A program made the translations under genes and the position numbers. The notes beneath the pieces are model-generated. The model was given only the letters and a program-made list of their open reading frames with translations, searched no databases and had not been told where the DNA came from. 64,000 nucleotides of DNA from positions 372,001 to 436,000 of the forward strand of contig NZ_JAELXV010000003.1 in assembly GCF_016427535.1 (NCBI RefSeq). The letters are read 5' to 3'. Below, one piece after another: positions 18,419-30,977 of the stretch. Within the stretch, counting starts at the first letter, position 1, and every line of letters starts with the position of its first letter. This stretch comes from Hymenobacter sp. BT559. Its GTDB lineage: Bacteria; Bacteroidota; Bacteroidia; Cytophagales; Hymenobacteraceae.

Positions 18419-18477
18419 TACTTATCTAAACTGCTTATGGGCCAGCCAAGCTTTACATATTCCTCTTTATCCACTTG

Positions 18478-20535
18478 ATGAAACGTCCCCTTCGCCTACT
18501 ATTCCTGCTCCTTAGCGCCCTAGGTGCCGTGGCCGCGCCAGCGGCCGCCAAGCCTCTGAAAGCCGACCCAACCAGCGCTTACCTCTTCGCATATTTCACC
18601 GGCAACGACATTAAGGAAGAAGCTATCCGCTTCGCGCTCAGCACCGATGGCTACCACTACCGCGCCCTCAATGGCAATCAGCCGGTGGTTAGCTCGGCTA
18701 CCATCAGCGAGACGGGCGGCGTGCGCGACCCACACATTTTGCGCGGGGCCGATGGCAAGACCTTCTACATGGTGGCCACCGACATGGTGTCGGCCAAGGG
18801 TTGGAGCTCGAACCGCGGCATGGTGCTGCTAAAGTCGAAGGACCTGGTGAACTGGACGCACAGCGCCATCAATTTTCAGAAGCGCTACACTGGCCAGGAA
18901 AACCTGAAGCGCGTGTGGGCGCCGCAAACTATCTACGACCCGCAGGCCAAGAAGTACCTGGTGTACTTCTCATTGCAGCACGGCTCGGAGCCCGATAAAA
19001 TCTACTACGCCTACGCTAATAAGGATTTCACCGACCTAGAAGGCGAGCCCAAGCAGCTGTTTTTCTCGCCCACCAACGGCTCGTGCATCGACGGCGACAT
19101 CGTGGCCAAAGACGGCCTTTACTACCTGTTTTTTAAGACCGAGGGCAACGGCAACGGCATCAAAATCGCTGTGTCGGACAAGCTCACCAGCGGTTACGTG
19201 CTGCGCGACAACTACGTCCAGCAAACCAAGGACCCAGTAGAGGGCGCCGGCACCTTCAAGCTCAACAACTCGAACGACTACATCCTGATGTACGACCTCT
19301 ACACCAAGGGCAAGTACCAGTTTACCCGCACCAGCGACCTCAAGCGCTTTGAGGTGGTAGACAAGGACATCAGCATGGATTTTCACCCGCGGCACGGCAC
19401 CGTGCTGCCCATTACGGCCGCCGAGGCGGCGCGCCTTACCAAGCGCTGGGCCAGCGGCGGCAACCTAGGGCTTGCTCCGACCAAGAAGGCTGACGTACTG
19501 GCGCTCATCACCAAAGTAAACGACCACTGGCAGGCCACCCATACGCCCCAGGTGCGCTCGTTTTGGGATGAGGCCGCCTACCAGACCGGTAACATGGCCG
19601 CCTTTGGCGTGACCAAAAACAAGAAGTACCACCAGTATGCCGAGGACTGGGCCGTGCACAACAAGTGGCAGGGCGCCACCTCGACCGACCGCGACGACTG
19701 GAAATACACCTACGGCGAAACGCCTGACCACGTGTTGTTTGGCGATTGGCAGATTTGCTTCCAGACCTATGCCGACCTCTACAAGCTCAAGCGCGAGCCC
19801 ATCCGCATTGCCCGCGCCCGCGAGGTGATGGAGTACGAAATGAGCACCACGCGCAGCGACTACTGGTGGTGGGCCGACGGCCTCTACATGGTAATGCCCG
19901 TGATGACCAAGCTCTACAACATCACTCAAAACCCGCAGTATCTCGACAAGCTGCACCAGTACTTCGGCTACGCCAACAGCATCATGTACGACGCCGAAAC
20001 CGGCCTCTACTACCGCGACGCCAAATACGTGTACCCCCAGCACAAATCGGCCAACGGCCAGAAGGACTTTTGGGCGCGCGGCGACGGTTGGGTTTTCGCC
20101 GGCCTGGCTAAAGTGCTGGCCGACCTGCCCGCCACCGACCCGCACCGCGCCGAGTACCTCACCAAGTACCTAGGGCTGGCCGCCGCCCTCAAAAAAGCCC
20201 AGCAGCCCGAGGGCTACTGGACGCGCAGCCTGCTTGACCCCGCCCACGCCCCTGGTCCCGAAACCAGCGGCACCGCCTTCAATACCTACGCCTACTTGTG
20301 GGGCATCAACCACGGCGTGCTCGACCGTAACGAGTACCTGCCCACTGCCCAGCGCGGCTGGCAGTACCTCACTACCACCGCCGTGCAGCCCGATGGCACC
20401 GTGGGCTACGTGCAGCCCATCGGCGAGAAAGCTATTCCGGGCCAGGTGGTGGACAAGAACTCGACGGCCAACTTCGGAGTCGGCGCGTTCCTGCTGGCTG
20501 CCAGTGAAATGTATCACTTCACCGCTAAAAAATAA
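18478..20535 (+). CDS. Fusion enzyme: N-terminal GH43 plus C-terminal GH105 unsaturated glycuronyl hydrolase
   Basis: A 685-residue secreted protein. The start is the ATG at 18478; the TTG immediately upstream would add one residue. A signal peptide runs through APAAAK. Residues about 27-325 are a GH43 propeller with Asp84 in VRDPHI and further acids in SCIDGDIV and VEGAGTF. Residues about 337-685 are a GH105/GH88-type (alpha/alpha)6 barrel with TGNMAAFG, YTYGETPDHVLFGDWQ, the Asp-bearing YWWWADGLYM, and FWARGDGWVFAGLAKVL. GH105 hydrolyses the unsaturated uronic acid left by polysaccharide lyases. One polypeptide thus appears to combine side-chain and uronate removal. The GH51 gene starts 4 bases after the stop, so the two are probably translationally coupled. 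Confidence 0.88.
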   Translation: MKRPLRLLFLLLSALGAVAAPAAAKPLKADPTSAYLFAYFTGNDIKEEAIRFALSTDGYHYRALNGNQPVVSSATISETGGVRDPHILRGADGKTFYMVATDMVSAKGWSSNRGMVLLKSKDLVNWTHSAINFQKRYTGQENLKRVWAPQTIYDPQAKKYLVYFSLQHGSEPDKIYYAYANKDFTDLEGEPKQLFFSPTNGSCIDGDIVAKDGLYYLFFKTEGNGNGIKIAVSDKLTSGYVLRDNYVQQTKDPVEGAGTFKLNNSNDYILMYDLYTKGKYQFTRTSDLKRFEVVDKDISMDFHPRHGTVLPITAAEAARLTKRWASGGNLGLAPTKKADVLALITKVNDHWQATHTPQVRSFWDEAAYQTGNMAAFGVTKNKKYHQYAEDWAVHNKWQGATSTDRDDWKYTYGETPDHVLFGDWQICFQTYADLYKLKREPIRIARAREVMEYEMSTTRSDYWWWADGLYMVMPVMTKLYNITQNPQYLDKLHQYFGYANSIMYDAETGLYYRDAKYVYPQHKSANGQKDFWARGDGWVFAGLAKVLADLPATDPHRAEYLTKYLGLAAALKKAQQPEGYWTRSLLDPAHAPGPETSGTAFNTYAYLWGINHGVLDRNEYLPTAQRGWQYLTTTAVQPDGTVGYVQPIGEKAIPGQVVDKNSTANFGVGAFLLAASEMYHFTAKK

Positions 20536-20539
20536 CGCG

Positions 20540-22501
20540 TTGATTACTCTTCTTCCCTCCCTGCGGTCGCTGCTGTGCGCGGCCGTACTGGCCGCGCCGC
20601 TGCTAGCGGCGGGCCAGGCCAAACCCATTGCCAAGGCCATCAGCCCCGACTTGTTCGGCATCTTCTTCGAGGATATCAACTACGCCGCCGACGGCGGGCT
20701 GTACGGCGAGCTGGTGCAAAACCGCTCGTTTGAGTACTCGCCCAGCGACCATGGCGGCTGGCACTCGCTCACCAGCTGGGACTACCTGCACGATGGCTAC
20801 GCCATGGGCAGCGTGTCGGTAGAAAGTGCTGCCCCGCTGCATGCCAACAACCCGCATTACGTGCAGCTGCGCATCGAAAATCCCTTTCAGAATGGCCTAG
20901 GGCTGAAAAACAACGGCTTTGATGGCATTGCGCTGAAAGCGGGCGAGAAGTACGACTTCTCGCTGTGGGCGCGGGTGAAGTCGGGCGCGGCCGTGCCCCT
21001 GCTGGTGCAGCTGCGCGATAAAAAAGACAAGGTGCTGGCCGAAACTACGCTGTCGGCCCAGTCCGCCGGCTGGCAGCAGTACCGCGCCACCTTCACGGCC
21101 CCGGCCGCCGAGCCCGAAGCTAGCCTCGTAGTGCTGGCCACCGGCAAGGGCGTGGTAGACCTGGATATGGTGTCGCTGTTTCCGCAAAAGACTTTCTACA
21201 ACCGCCCCAACGGGCTGCGGCCCGACCTGGCCCAAGTAATCGCCGACCTCAAGCCCAAGTTCGTGCGCTTTCCGGGTGGCTGCCTGGCCCACGGCGATGG
21301 GCTGGATAACATGTATGACTGGAAAAAAACTGTAGGGCCAGTGGAGCAGCGCGTGGCTCAGCGCAACATCTGGAACTATCACCAAACGGCCGGCCTAGGG
21401 TACTTCGAGTACTTCCAGTTTTGCGAAGACATCGGGGCCAAAGCACTGCCCGTGGTGCCGGCCGGTGTAAGCTGCCAGAACTCGGGCGGCTCGTGGCGCA
21501 TCGGCGGGGTAGGGCAGCAGTGCATTCCGCTGGCCGATATGGCCGCCTACACCCAAGACGTGCTCGACCTGATAGAATATGCCAATGGCCCGGCCACCTC
21601 GACCTGGGGCGCCAAGCGCGCCGCGGCTGGCCACCCCGCGCCCTTCAACCTAGAGTATGTCGGCATCGGCAACGAAGACAAAATCACGGAGGGCTTTGAG
21701 GAGCGGTTCAAGATGATTTACACCGCCGTGCACGCCAAGTACCCTAAGATGCAGGTGATTGGCACCGTAGGGCCCTCGCCTAAAGGCGAGGACTACGACA
21801 AGGGTTGGGCACTGGCCGGCCAGCTCAACGTGCCGCTCGTGGACGAGCACTACTACGAAAAGCCCAAGTGGTTTTTGACCAATAACCGGCGCTACGATAC
21901 TTACGACCGCAAAAAGCCCAAGGTGTACTTAGGCGAGTACGCCTCGTGGGGTAACACTCTCTTCAACGCCGTGGCCGAGGCCGCCTACATGACCTCCTTG
22001 GAGCGCAACGGCGACGTGGTGCGCCTGGCCAGCTACGCGCCCCTGCTGGCCAAGGAAGGCCACACGCAGTGGAACCCCGACCTCATCTATTTCAACAATA
22101 GCACGGTAGTACCCACCGTGAACTACTACGTGCAGCAGCTCTTTGGCCAGAACCAGGGCACCGACTACGTAGCTGGCGTAGTAGCGCCGCCCGCCGGCGC
22201 TGTGGCCGACACCACCGTGGCCGCCTCCTGCGTGCGCGACGCCAAAACCGGCGACGTAATTCTGAAGCTGGTGAACGCCAGCGCCACCGCCCAGCCATTC
22301 CAAGTCGATTTGTCGGGCTTGAAGGGGCTGAATATGGCCGCTACGCGTACCGTGTTCACCGGCGATAAGGACGCGAAAAATACCTTCGCCAGCCCCAACA
22401 CAGTGATGCCAAAAACTGCCGCCTACAAAGCAAAGTTGCGCTTCTCCTACGAGGCGCAACCATACTCGCTAACGGTAATCAGGCTGCGCGGCAAGCGCTG
22501 A
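20540..22501 (+). CDS. Secreted GH51 alpha-L-arabinofuranosidase, TTG start
   Basis: A 653-residue enzyme that releases terminal alpha-L-arabinofuranose. The frame is open far upstream into the previous gene, but the protein-like part begins with TTG at 20540, four bases after the GH105 stop, giving a signal peptide (ITLLPSLRSLLCAAVLAA). The catalytic barrel starts with ISPDLFGIFFEDINYAADGG. A carbohydrate-binding-like beta-sandwich insertion (about residues 85-210) precedes FVRFPGGCLAHGD. The acid/base is Glu379 in GIGNED and the nucleophile Glu466 in YLGEYAS. A C-terminal beta-sandwich ends at YSLTVIRLRGKR. It is larger than the second GH51 downstream, so the two probably prefer different linkages. 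Confidence 0.92.
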   Translation: MITLLPSLRSLLCAAVLAAPLLAAGQAKPIAKAISPDLFGIFFEDINYAADGGLYGELVQNRSFEYSPSDHGGWHSLTSWDYLHDGYAMGSVSVESAAPLHANNPHYVQLRIENPFQNGLGLKNNGFDGIALKAGEKYDFSLWARVKSGAAVPLLVQLRDKKDKVLAETTLSAQSAGWQQYRATFTAPAAEPEASLVVLATGKGVVDLDMVSLFPQKTFYNRPNGLRPDLAQVIADLKPKFVRFPGGCLAHGDGLDNMYDWKKTVGPVEQRVAQRNIWNYHQTAGLGYFEYFQFCEDIGAKALPVVPAGVSCQNSGGSWRIGGVGQQCIPLADMAAYTQDVLDLIEYANGPATSTWGAKRAAAGHPAPFNLEYVGIGNEDKITEGFEERFKMIYTAVHAKYPKMQVIGTVGPSPKGEDYDKGWALAGQLNVPLVDEHYYEKPKWFLTNNRRYDTYDRKKPKVYLGEYASWGNTLFNAVAEAAYMTSLERNGDVVRLASYAPLLAKEGHTQWNPDLIYFNNSTVVPTVNYYVQQLFGQNQGTDYVAGVVAPPAGAVADTTVAASCVRDAKTGDVILKLVNASATAQPFQVDLSGLKGLNMAATRTVFTGDKDAKNTFASPNTVMPKTAAYKAKLRFSYEAQPYSLTVIRLRGKR

Positions 22502-22526
22502 GTATAAAGTCAATGCAAAGGTCACC

Positions 22527-22615
22527 TGTCATTGCGAGTGCAGCGAAGCAATCGCACCTGAGCGGAACCCGAACGGCTCGTCCTGAGCGATTGCTTCGCT
22601 GCGCTCGCAATGACA
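22527..22615. repeat. REP-like intergenic palindrome, family A copy 2
   Basis: 29-bp arms (22527-22555 and 22587-22615) with one G-T mismatch share the same core as the element at 18322-18418. It lies between two GH51 genes and occupies half of the 182-base gap. The rest of the gap shows only an AT-rich stretch and CCACCCCCACC directly before the next ATG. Confidence 0.85.
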
Positions 22616-22683
22616 AGCGGCTTTTGTCAGAGGCTTAATTAACTAATCAAAACATTCTTCCATTTCCACAACCACCCCCACCT

Positions 22684-24246
22684 ATGCCCACTTCTTCCTT
22701 TCGTCGCCTCACCCTCGCGGCGCTTGGCCTAGCTGCGCCACTAGCCGCTGCCCAGGCCCAAACTGTGCAAATGACCGTGCAGCCCGGCGACCCCAAGCTC
22801 ATTGTGAGCAAGCACATTCAGGGGCAGTTTGCCGAGCACCTAGGGCGCTGCATCTACGACGGCTTCTGGGTTGAGCCCGGTATGAACGTGCCCAAGCAGG
22901 GCCGCATCCGCATGGATATTGTGGACGCACTTAAGAAAATTCACGTGCCCAACCTGCGCTGGCCCGGCGGCTGCTTTGCCGACACTTACCACTGGCACGA
23001 TGGGGTGGGGCCCACCGCTCAGCGCCCCAAGATGCTGAACTTGTGGTGGGGCAATACGCTAGAGGACAATAGCTTCGGTACGCACGAATTCTTAGAGCTG
23101 TGCGGCTTGCTCGGCACCGAGCCCTACCTGGCCGCCAACGTGGGCAGCGGCACCGTGCAAGAAATGAGCAACTGGATGGAGTACCTCAACTCGAACGAGG
23201 ACACCCCCATGGTGCAGGAGCGTAAGAAAAACGGTCACGCCGAGCCTTATCAGGTATCGTGGTGGGGCATCGGCAACGAAAGCTGGGGCTGCGGCGGCAA
23301 CATGACGGCCCAGTACTACACCGACGTGTACAAGCGCTACGCCACCTTCGCCCACGACTACCCTGGCACCCGCCTCAAGAAAATCGTGAGCGGCGCCAAC
23401 GGCGACGACGCCAACTGGACCGAGACCTGCATGAAAAACATCCCGCTCAACCAGATGTGGGGCCTCACGCTGCACCAGTACACGCTGCCCACCGGCAGCT
23501 GGAGCGGCAGCAAGGGCAAAGCCACCGGTTTTGGCGAGCAGGAGTATTTCAACACTATGCGCAACGGCCTGCGCATGGACGCCATAGTGGCCAAGCACGC
23601 CGCCATCATGGACAAGTATGACAAGAACAAGCGCGTGGCGCTGCTCGTGGATGAGTGGGGCATCTGGACCGACGTAGAGCCCGGCACTAACCCCGGCCAC
23701 CTCTACCAGCAAAACACCCTGCGCGACGCCCTGCTGGCCGGCACTACCCTCAACATCTTCAACAACCACTGCGACCGCGTGAAGGGTGCTAACCTCGCAC
23801 AGGCCGTGAACGTGCTGCAAGCCTTGGTGCTGACCGACAAGGAGAAGATGCTGCTCACGCCTACCTACCACGTCTTCGACCTCTACCAAGTGCACCAGGA
23901 TGCGCAGTACTTACCCCTGCAATTCACTAGCCCCGACTATACTCTAGGTGGCGAAAAAATCCCGGCTCTGAATGCCTCGGCTTCGAAAGACAAAAACGGC
24001 GCGGTGCACATTTCGCTGGTCAACCTCGACCCCAAAAACGCGCTCACTCTCGAAACCGCTCTGCCCGGCGTGAGCTTCAAAACCGTGACCGGCCGCATGC
24101 TGACCTCGGCTAGCGTGAGCGACTATAACACCTTCGACAAGCCCAACAACATCAAGCTAGCCGACTTCAAAGGCGCCAAGAAGAAGGGCGACAAGCTAGC
24201 CGTGACCCTGCCGCCCAAGTCGGTAGTAGTGGTAGAACTGAAGTAA
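22684..24246 (+). CDS. Secreted GH51 alpha-L-arabinofuranosidase (compact form)
   Basis: A 520-residue enzyme of the compact GH51 type (AbfA-like), with a signal peptide ending near AAAQAQT (about residue 26). Barrel landmarks are HIQGQFAEHLGRCIYDG and LRWPGGCFADTYHW. The acid/base is Glu199 in GIGNESWGCGG and the nucleophile Glu324 in LLVDEWGIW. The C-terminal beta-domain ends in PKSVVVVELK. It removes alpha-1,2/1,3/1,5-linked arabinofuranose in known relatives; here it complements the larger GH51 just upstream. A hairpin follows directly after the stop. Confidence 0.94.
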   Translation: MPTSSFRRLTLAALGLAAPLAAAQAQTVQMTVQPGDPKLIVSKHIQGQFAEHLGRCIYDGFWVEPGMNVPKQGRIRMDIVDALKKIHVPNLRWPGGCFADTYHWHDGVGPTAQRPKMLNLWWGNTLEDNSFGTHEFLELCGLLGTEPYLAANVGSGTVQEMSNWMEYLNSNEDTPMVQERKKNGHAEPYQVSWWGIGNESWGCGGNMTAQYYTDVYKRYATFAHDYPGTRLKKIVSGANGDDANWTETCMKNIPLNQMWGLTLHQYTLPTGSWSGSKGKATGFGEQEYFNTMRNGLRMDAIVAKHAAIMDKYDKNKRVALLVDEWGIWTDVEPGTNPGHLYQQNTLRDALLAGTTLNIFNNHCDRVKGANLAQAVNVLQALVLTDKEKMLLTPTYHVFDLYQVHQDAQYLPLQFTSPDYTLGGEKIPALNASASKDKNGAVHISLVNLDPKNALTLETALPGVSFKTVTGRMLTSASVSDYNTFDKPNNIKLADFKGAKKKGDKLAVTLPPKSVVVVELK

Positions 24247-24293
24247 GCAATGGCTGGTCTGCTCGCCCTAGGGTGAGTAGACCAGCCATTGCT
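24246..24293 (+). terminator. Hairpin after the second GH51
   Basis: An inverted repeat with about 15-bp outer arms (AGCAATGGCTGGTCT and its complement) encloses a CCCTAGGG palindrome. It begins at the stop codon. There is no U-run, so termination efficiency is uncertain. Confidence 0.6.
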
Positions 24294-24431
24294 ACGTTAA
24301 GCGAGCGCGTAGTGGTAGTGGCGTCTCTGCAACGCTAGACAGTGGAAGTGGCTCAGTAGATGGCAATGATGGTCGGTGTTGCGCCGCAGAGCGTGCACGG
24401 CCAAGTATGAACCAGTAAAAAGCAATCGCTT

Positions 24432-26726
24432 ATGCCGAGTCCTAGGAAGTTATTTTGGGTTATGTGGCTGGTGCTCGTGGTGGGCCAAGCCAGCTCGCTG
24501 GCCGCGCAAGGCCTCGACAAAGCTGTGCTGCTGCAAGGCGTGGGCAAGCTGCCCACACCCGTCGAGCCAGATTTTATGGCAACCACGATTACCCTCAACG
24601 AGCAGCCCGAGATTATTCTCACAGTCGAAGCTAACCCGGATGACCTCAACCAGTCGCTTCAGCTCATTGCCTTGGCTAGCGGCCGGCTAGGGCAGGGTAA
24701 GCTACTGGCGTTTAGCACGCCCGCGTATTTTCATCAGCCACTGGTGCAGCAGGCCGAGGTGCGGCAGCTGTTGCTAAATTGCTTGAGCTGGGGCAGCAGT
24801 GCCCGCCACAAGCGCGTGCAGGTATGGGGCGGTGATGCCGCTCTCACCACTTTTATGACCCAGCAGGGGCGGGCCAAACTGGTGGGTACGGCCGGTGCGC
24901 TCGACCCTTCGGCCGATGTGCTGCTGCTAAGCCAAGAGGTAACTGATACGGCCACGGTGCGCCGCATTGAGGGATTTGTACGCCGAGGCGGCACGTTGCT
25001 CTACGCTTACCCGCTGCCTAATGGGCCGCATACGCCCGCCCAAAAGCAGTCTGAAGCGCGATTTAATCAACTGCTGCGCAAAGCTGGGCTGATGCAAAGT
25101 GATTACTTCACCATGCGTTATGCTAAGCCCACCCACCTGCTTGCCGGCCCCGTGCCACCGTATTTGGGTATTCGTAACATGCTGGCAAGTGTGGAGGAAA
25201 AGGTTTACCAGATGCCACTCGCCCCAATGAAGGGGGGCTATATCTTCAACTATACCCTAGAGCAAGTCTTAGCACTGAATCCGGCTGACGCGCCCATTCA
25301 GCGGCGAATCAGGCAAGTAGCGCACTACCGACCCGATTCGCTGTTGGTGCCCACGCCTGAAAAACCAGTGAAAGTGGGCGGCAACTATTCAGTCTACATG
25401 CTCCAGCACCTATTGCGGGAAAACCAACTGCGCGAGCACCCTGACCCGGCCTACGTGGCGCCCGCCGCGGCCACGTTTCCGGGGCCCGTGCCGGCCGCAG
25501 CGCCTCGCCTTACTACTGAGTTAGTGCTGCCTGTGCGCGTGGGCACCAATGGGGTGGTGGAGCCGAGGCCAGGCTACCGCTTGGCGCATGGCACGGGCCT
25601 GTACGTGGCGCCCGGCGAAAAGGTAGTTATTTACTTGGCCGCCAAGGACGCGAGGCACCAGCTGGCGGCTCAGATTGGTGTGCATAGCGTCGATTTAACA
25701 AACAACCAGCGCTTTACCCGCGAGCCCTTTGACCTGACGCGCCGCTTCGAGCTGAAACCGGGACGCACCGAAATCTACTCGCCTTACGGCGGCGCGCTGC
25801 TAGTAAATATCCCCGATACGTCTTCGCTGAAGGAGTTGCGCATTAAGGTGGAAGGAGCCGTGCGGGCCCCGCGCTTCGAGCTTGGTAAAACCAGCCTTGC
25901 CGAGTGGCAAAAGACCATCCGGCAGTACCCCGCGCCCTGGGCCGAGTTGGTGAGCAACAACATCAGCCTGACGGTGCCCTCGGCGCGCATCCGTGCCCTC
26001 GACGACCCGGCCAAGGTATTAACGTTCTGGGATGCTGTGCTGGCTACTAATGCCAAGTTGGCCGCCCTCCCCGCGCCCCGCGGCCATCCCGAGCGCCTCG
26101 TTGTAGACCAGCAGTTGCCGGACGGGGCCTATATGGCTACAGGTATTGACCGCATTTTTGTGCCCGACGACGAGAGCTGTGCGCACATGCTGGACGCGGA
26201 TTTTATGTGGAAAAATGGCTCGTGGGGCCACTTCCACGAGATAGGGCACCGGCACCAGTTTTTGGGCATTGACTTTGACGGACTGAGCGAGGTCAGCGTC
26301 AACCTGTACACGAGGTATGTGTTTGATAAGCTGCTGCACAAGGGACTGTATACGAACAACCACGAGCGGCTACGCAGCAAGCAGCAAGTAGCTGAGGAAG
26401 TAAAGAGATACCTAGACAGCTCACCTTCCTTCGAGAAGTGGAAGGCCGACCCCATACTAGCCCTGGCTATGTACGTGCAGCTGATAGACGCCTTTGGCTG
26501 GGAACCCATCGAGCAGGTGTATCGGCAGTACCGGCAGTTGCCGCGCAGCCAGTACCCGGCCACCGAGGCCGCCAAGCGCGACTACTGGTTTTCGGCCATC
26601 AGCACGGCCACGCGGCGCAACCTAGGTCCCTTCTTTGCCCAGTGGCGGGTGCCGGTGGGGGAGGAAGCCGCCCAACGGGTAGCCAACTATCCCACCTGGC
26701 TGCCTACCGAGATGCAGAAAAAATAG
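24432..26726 (+). CDS. Secreted M60-family (enhancin-like) zinc metallopeptidase
   Basis: A 764-residue protein, with an N-terminal hydrophobic segment (LFWVMWLVLVVGQASSL) as signal. The zinc site HEIGH is at residues 602-606 and a third ligand Glu620 lies in LSEVSVN, satisfying the M60 pattern HExxH-x(8-28)-E. The N-terminal half contains a ThuA/glutamine-amidotransferase-like region and a beta-rich part. Known M60 enzymes cut heavily O-glycosylated proteins such as mucins. Inside this locus the natural target would be the hydroxyproline-rich core of arabinogalactan proteins, which is inference. Base and codon use differ from the neighbours: more AT-ending codons and only two CCTAGG sites in 2.3 kb. 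That is consistent with later acquisition. Confidence 0.87.
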   Translation: MPSPRKLFWVMWLVLVVGQASSLAAQGLDKAVLLQGVGKLPTPVEPDFMATTITLNEQPEIILTVEANPDDLNQSLQLIALASGRLGQGKLLAFSTPAYFHQPLVQQAEVRQLLLNCLSWGSSARHKRVQVWGGDAALTTFMTQQGRAKLVGTAGALDPSADVLLLSQEVTDTATVRRIEGFVRRGGTLLYAYPLPNGPHTPAQKQSEARFNQLLRKAGLMQSDYFTMRYAKPTHLLAGPVPPYLGIRNMLASVEEKVYQMPLAPMKGGYIFNYTLEQVLALNPADAPIQRRIRQVAHYRPDSLLVPTPEKPVKVGGNYSVYMLQHLLRENQLREHPDPAYVAPAAATFPGPVPAAAPRLTTELVLPVRVGTNGVVEPRPGYRLAHGTGLYVAPGEKVVIYLAAKDARHQLAAQIGVHSVDLTNNQRFTREPFDLTRRFELKPGRTEIYSPYGGALLVNIPDTSSLKELRIKVEGAVRAPRFELGKTSLAEWQKTIRQYPAPWAELVSNNISLTVPSARIRALDDPAKVLTFWDAVLATNAKLAALPAPRGHPERLVVDQQLPDGAYMATGIDRIFVPDDESCAHMLDADFMWKNGSWGHFHEIGHRHQFLGIDFDGLSEVSVNLYTRYVFDKLLHKGLYTNNHERLRSKQQVAEEVKRYLDSSPSFEKWKADPILALAMYVQLIDAFGWEPIEQVYRQYRQLPRSQYPATEAAKRDYWFSAISTATRRNLGPFFAQWRVPVGEEAAQRVANYPTWLPTEMQKK

Positions 26727-26925
26727 GAAACGGCGGCCCTAGGTGGGTTTAGTGGATGAATAGTTTGCTAAGCGCCTAGCACAACAGGCCGCGGCGCAAG
26801 CCGCGAAACAGTAGCTGGTTGCGGGCCGGTATGCCCAAAGCTGGTATGGTGGCTTGTCAAATATGGCCCCCTCATTCAGCGAAAACCGACCCGCCCACCC
26901 CCGCGAATGGGCGGTAGTATTGTAG

Positions 26926-30150
<3,225 letters not shown>

Positions 30151-30168
30151 GTAGCGTTTAAAAACGCT

Positions 30169-30260
30169 TGTCATGCTAAGCGCAGCCGAAGCATCTCTAC
30201 CGCCTCGTTGGACAGCCCGGATGAAGCGATAGAGATGCTTCGGCTGCGCTCAGCATGACA
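30169..30260. repeat. REP-like intergenic palindrome, variant core
   Basis: 31-bp arms (30169-30199 and 30230-30260) with one mismatch, core TGTCATGCTAAGCGCAGC. It resembles family A in design (TGTCAT... GCGCAGC.GAAGCA) but differs in sequence, and is closer to the copy at 47474-47569. Confidence 0.82.
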
Positions 30261-30308
30261 GACGATTTTTGCGTAAGCTTCTGAATAACAAACTAGCGTC
30301 TGCTTATC

Positions 30309-30962
30309 ATGGGGACTTCTTTTATTGCCAGCATATTACTGGCTACTGGCTGCCTTGCTGGGCAACCTAGCAAGGCTCAGCGAGCGCCCATTGCGCCTCT
30401 TGCACCGGTGACTCCAGTAGTAGCTCCGCCTAGGTCAGGCTTAGAAGTTGAGTCTCAACAGAAGCAGCCGGCTACTTCGGCGCCTACGGCCACCACGCCG
30501 CCCCAGCGCCGGCCCACTAATTCAGAGCCAGTAATCATTCTGAACGGACGCTACCTCATGGGAATGAATGCCCTAGGTGCTATGAATCCGCAGCAAATAG
30601 ATAGAATTGAAGTTTATAGAATAGACAGTGGCCCCGTGAAATGGCGCACTCTAGCTGAGCCCGGTATTATGAGCATAACGATGAAAGCCAAGCCCAGGCT
30701 TAAGTTGAAAGCGAGGTCACTGGTGGCCATCAAGCGTGGGCTGGGGCTGCATGGCCCAGTCAGGTTTGAGTTTAATGGCGCTCCTATCCAAGATGAATCG
30801 CTGCAAATAGCTACTAGTGAAATCGCGAGCCTTGATGTAACTCAGGCTACCCCAGGCACCGCCGATAAGACTGTCGTGAATATCCGCTCGGTGCCCTACA
30901 AGCCGGCGCCGCATCACTACCCACCCGGCACCATCATGATTCGCGGCCTAGCACAGCAGTAA
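30309..30962 (+). CDS. Secreted protein with two TonB-plug-like segments, function unknown
   Basis: A 217-residue protein I cannot assign. A hydrophobic N-terminus with ATGC could be a lipobox (Cys15). A Pro/Ala/Thr-rich linker runs to about residue 72. Then comes a segment much like the plug of SusC proteins (PVIILNG... MNPQQIDRIEVYR... GIMSITMK, about 74-130). A second related unit follows (RFEFNGAPIQDESLQIATSEI... TVVNIRS, about 150-197). No barrel follows. It sits between GH2 and the BNR_4-GH16 gene, 15 bases before the latter, so it is probably cotranscribed. Base composition is less GC-rich than the neighbours. Confidence 0.7.
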   Translation: MGTSFIASILLATGCLAGQPSKAQRAPIAPLAPVTPVVAPPRSGLEVESQQKQPATSAPTATTPPQRRPTNSEPVIILNGRYLMGMNALGAMNPQQIDRIEVYRIDSGPVKWRTLAEPGIMSITMKAKPRLKLKARSLVAIKRGLGLHGPVRFEFNGAPIQDESLQIATSEIASLDVTQATPGTADKTVVNIRSVPYKPAPHHYPPGTIMIRGLAQQ

Positions 30963-30977
30963 TTCTTAGCCTTAATA

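Noticed and set aside
19465..20145. A minus-strand frame of 226 codons opposite the GH43-GH105 gene
   Set aside because: Antisense shadow of the GH105 domain; no start-proximal signals and no domain.
18322..22615. Composite transposon bounded by the two family A palindromes
   Set aside because: The palindromes carry no transposase between them and each is symmetrical by itself; there are no target-site duplications visible. They are better described as REP-like elements.
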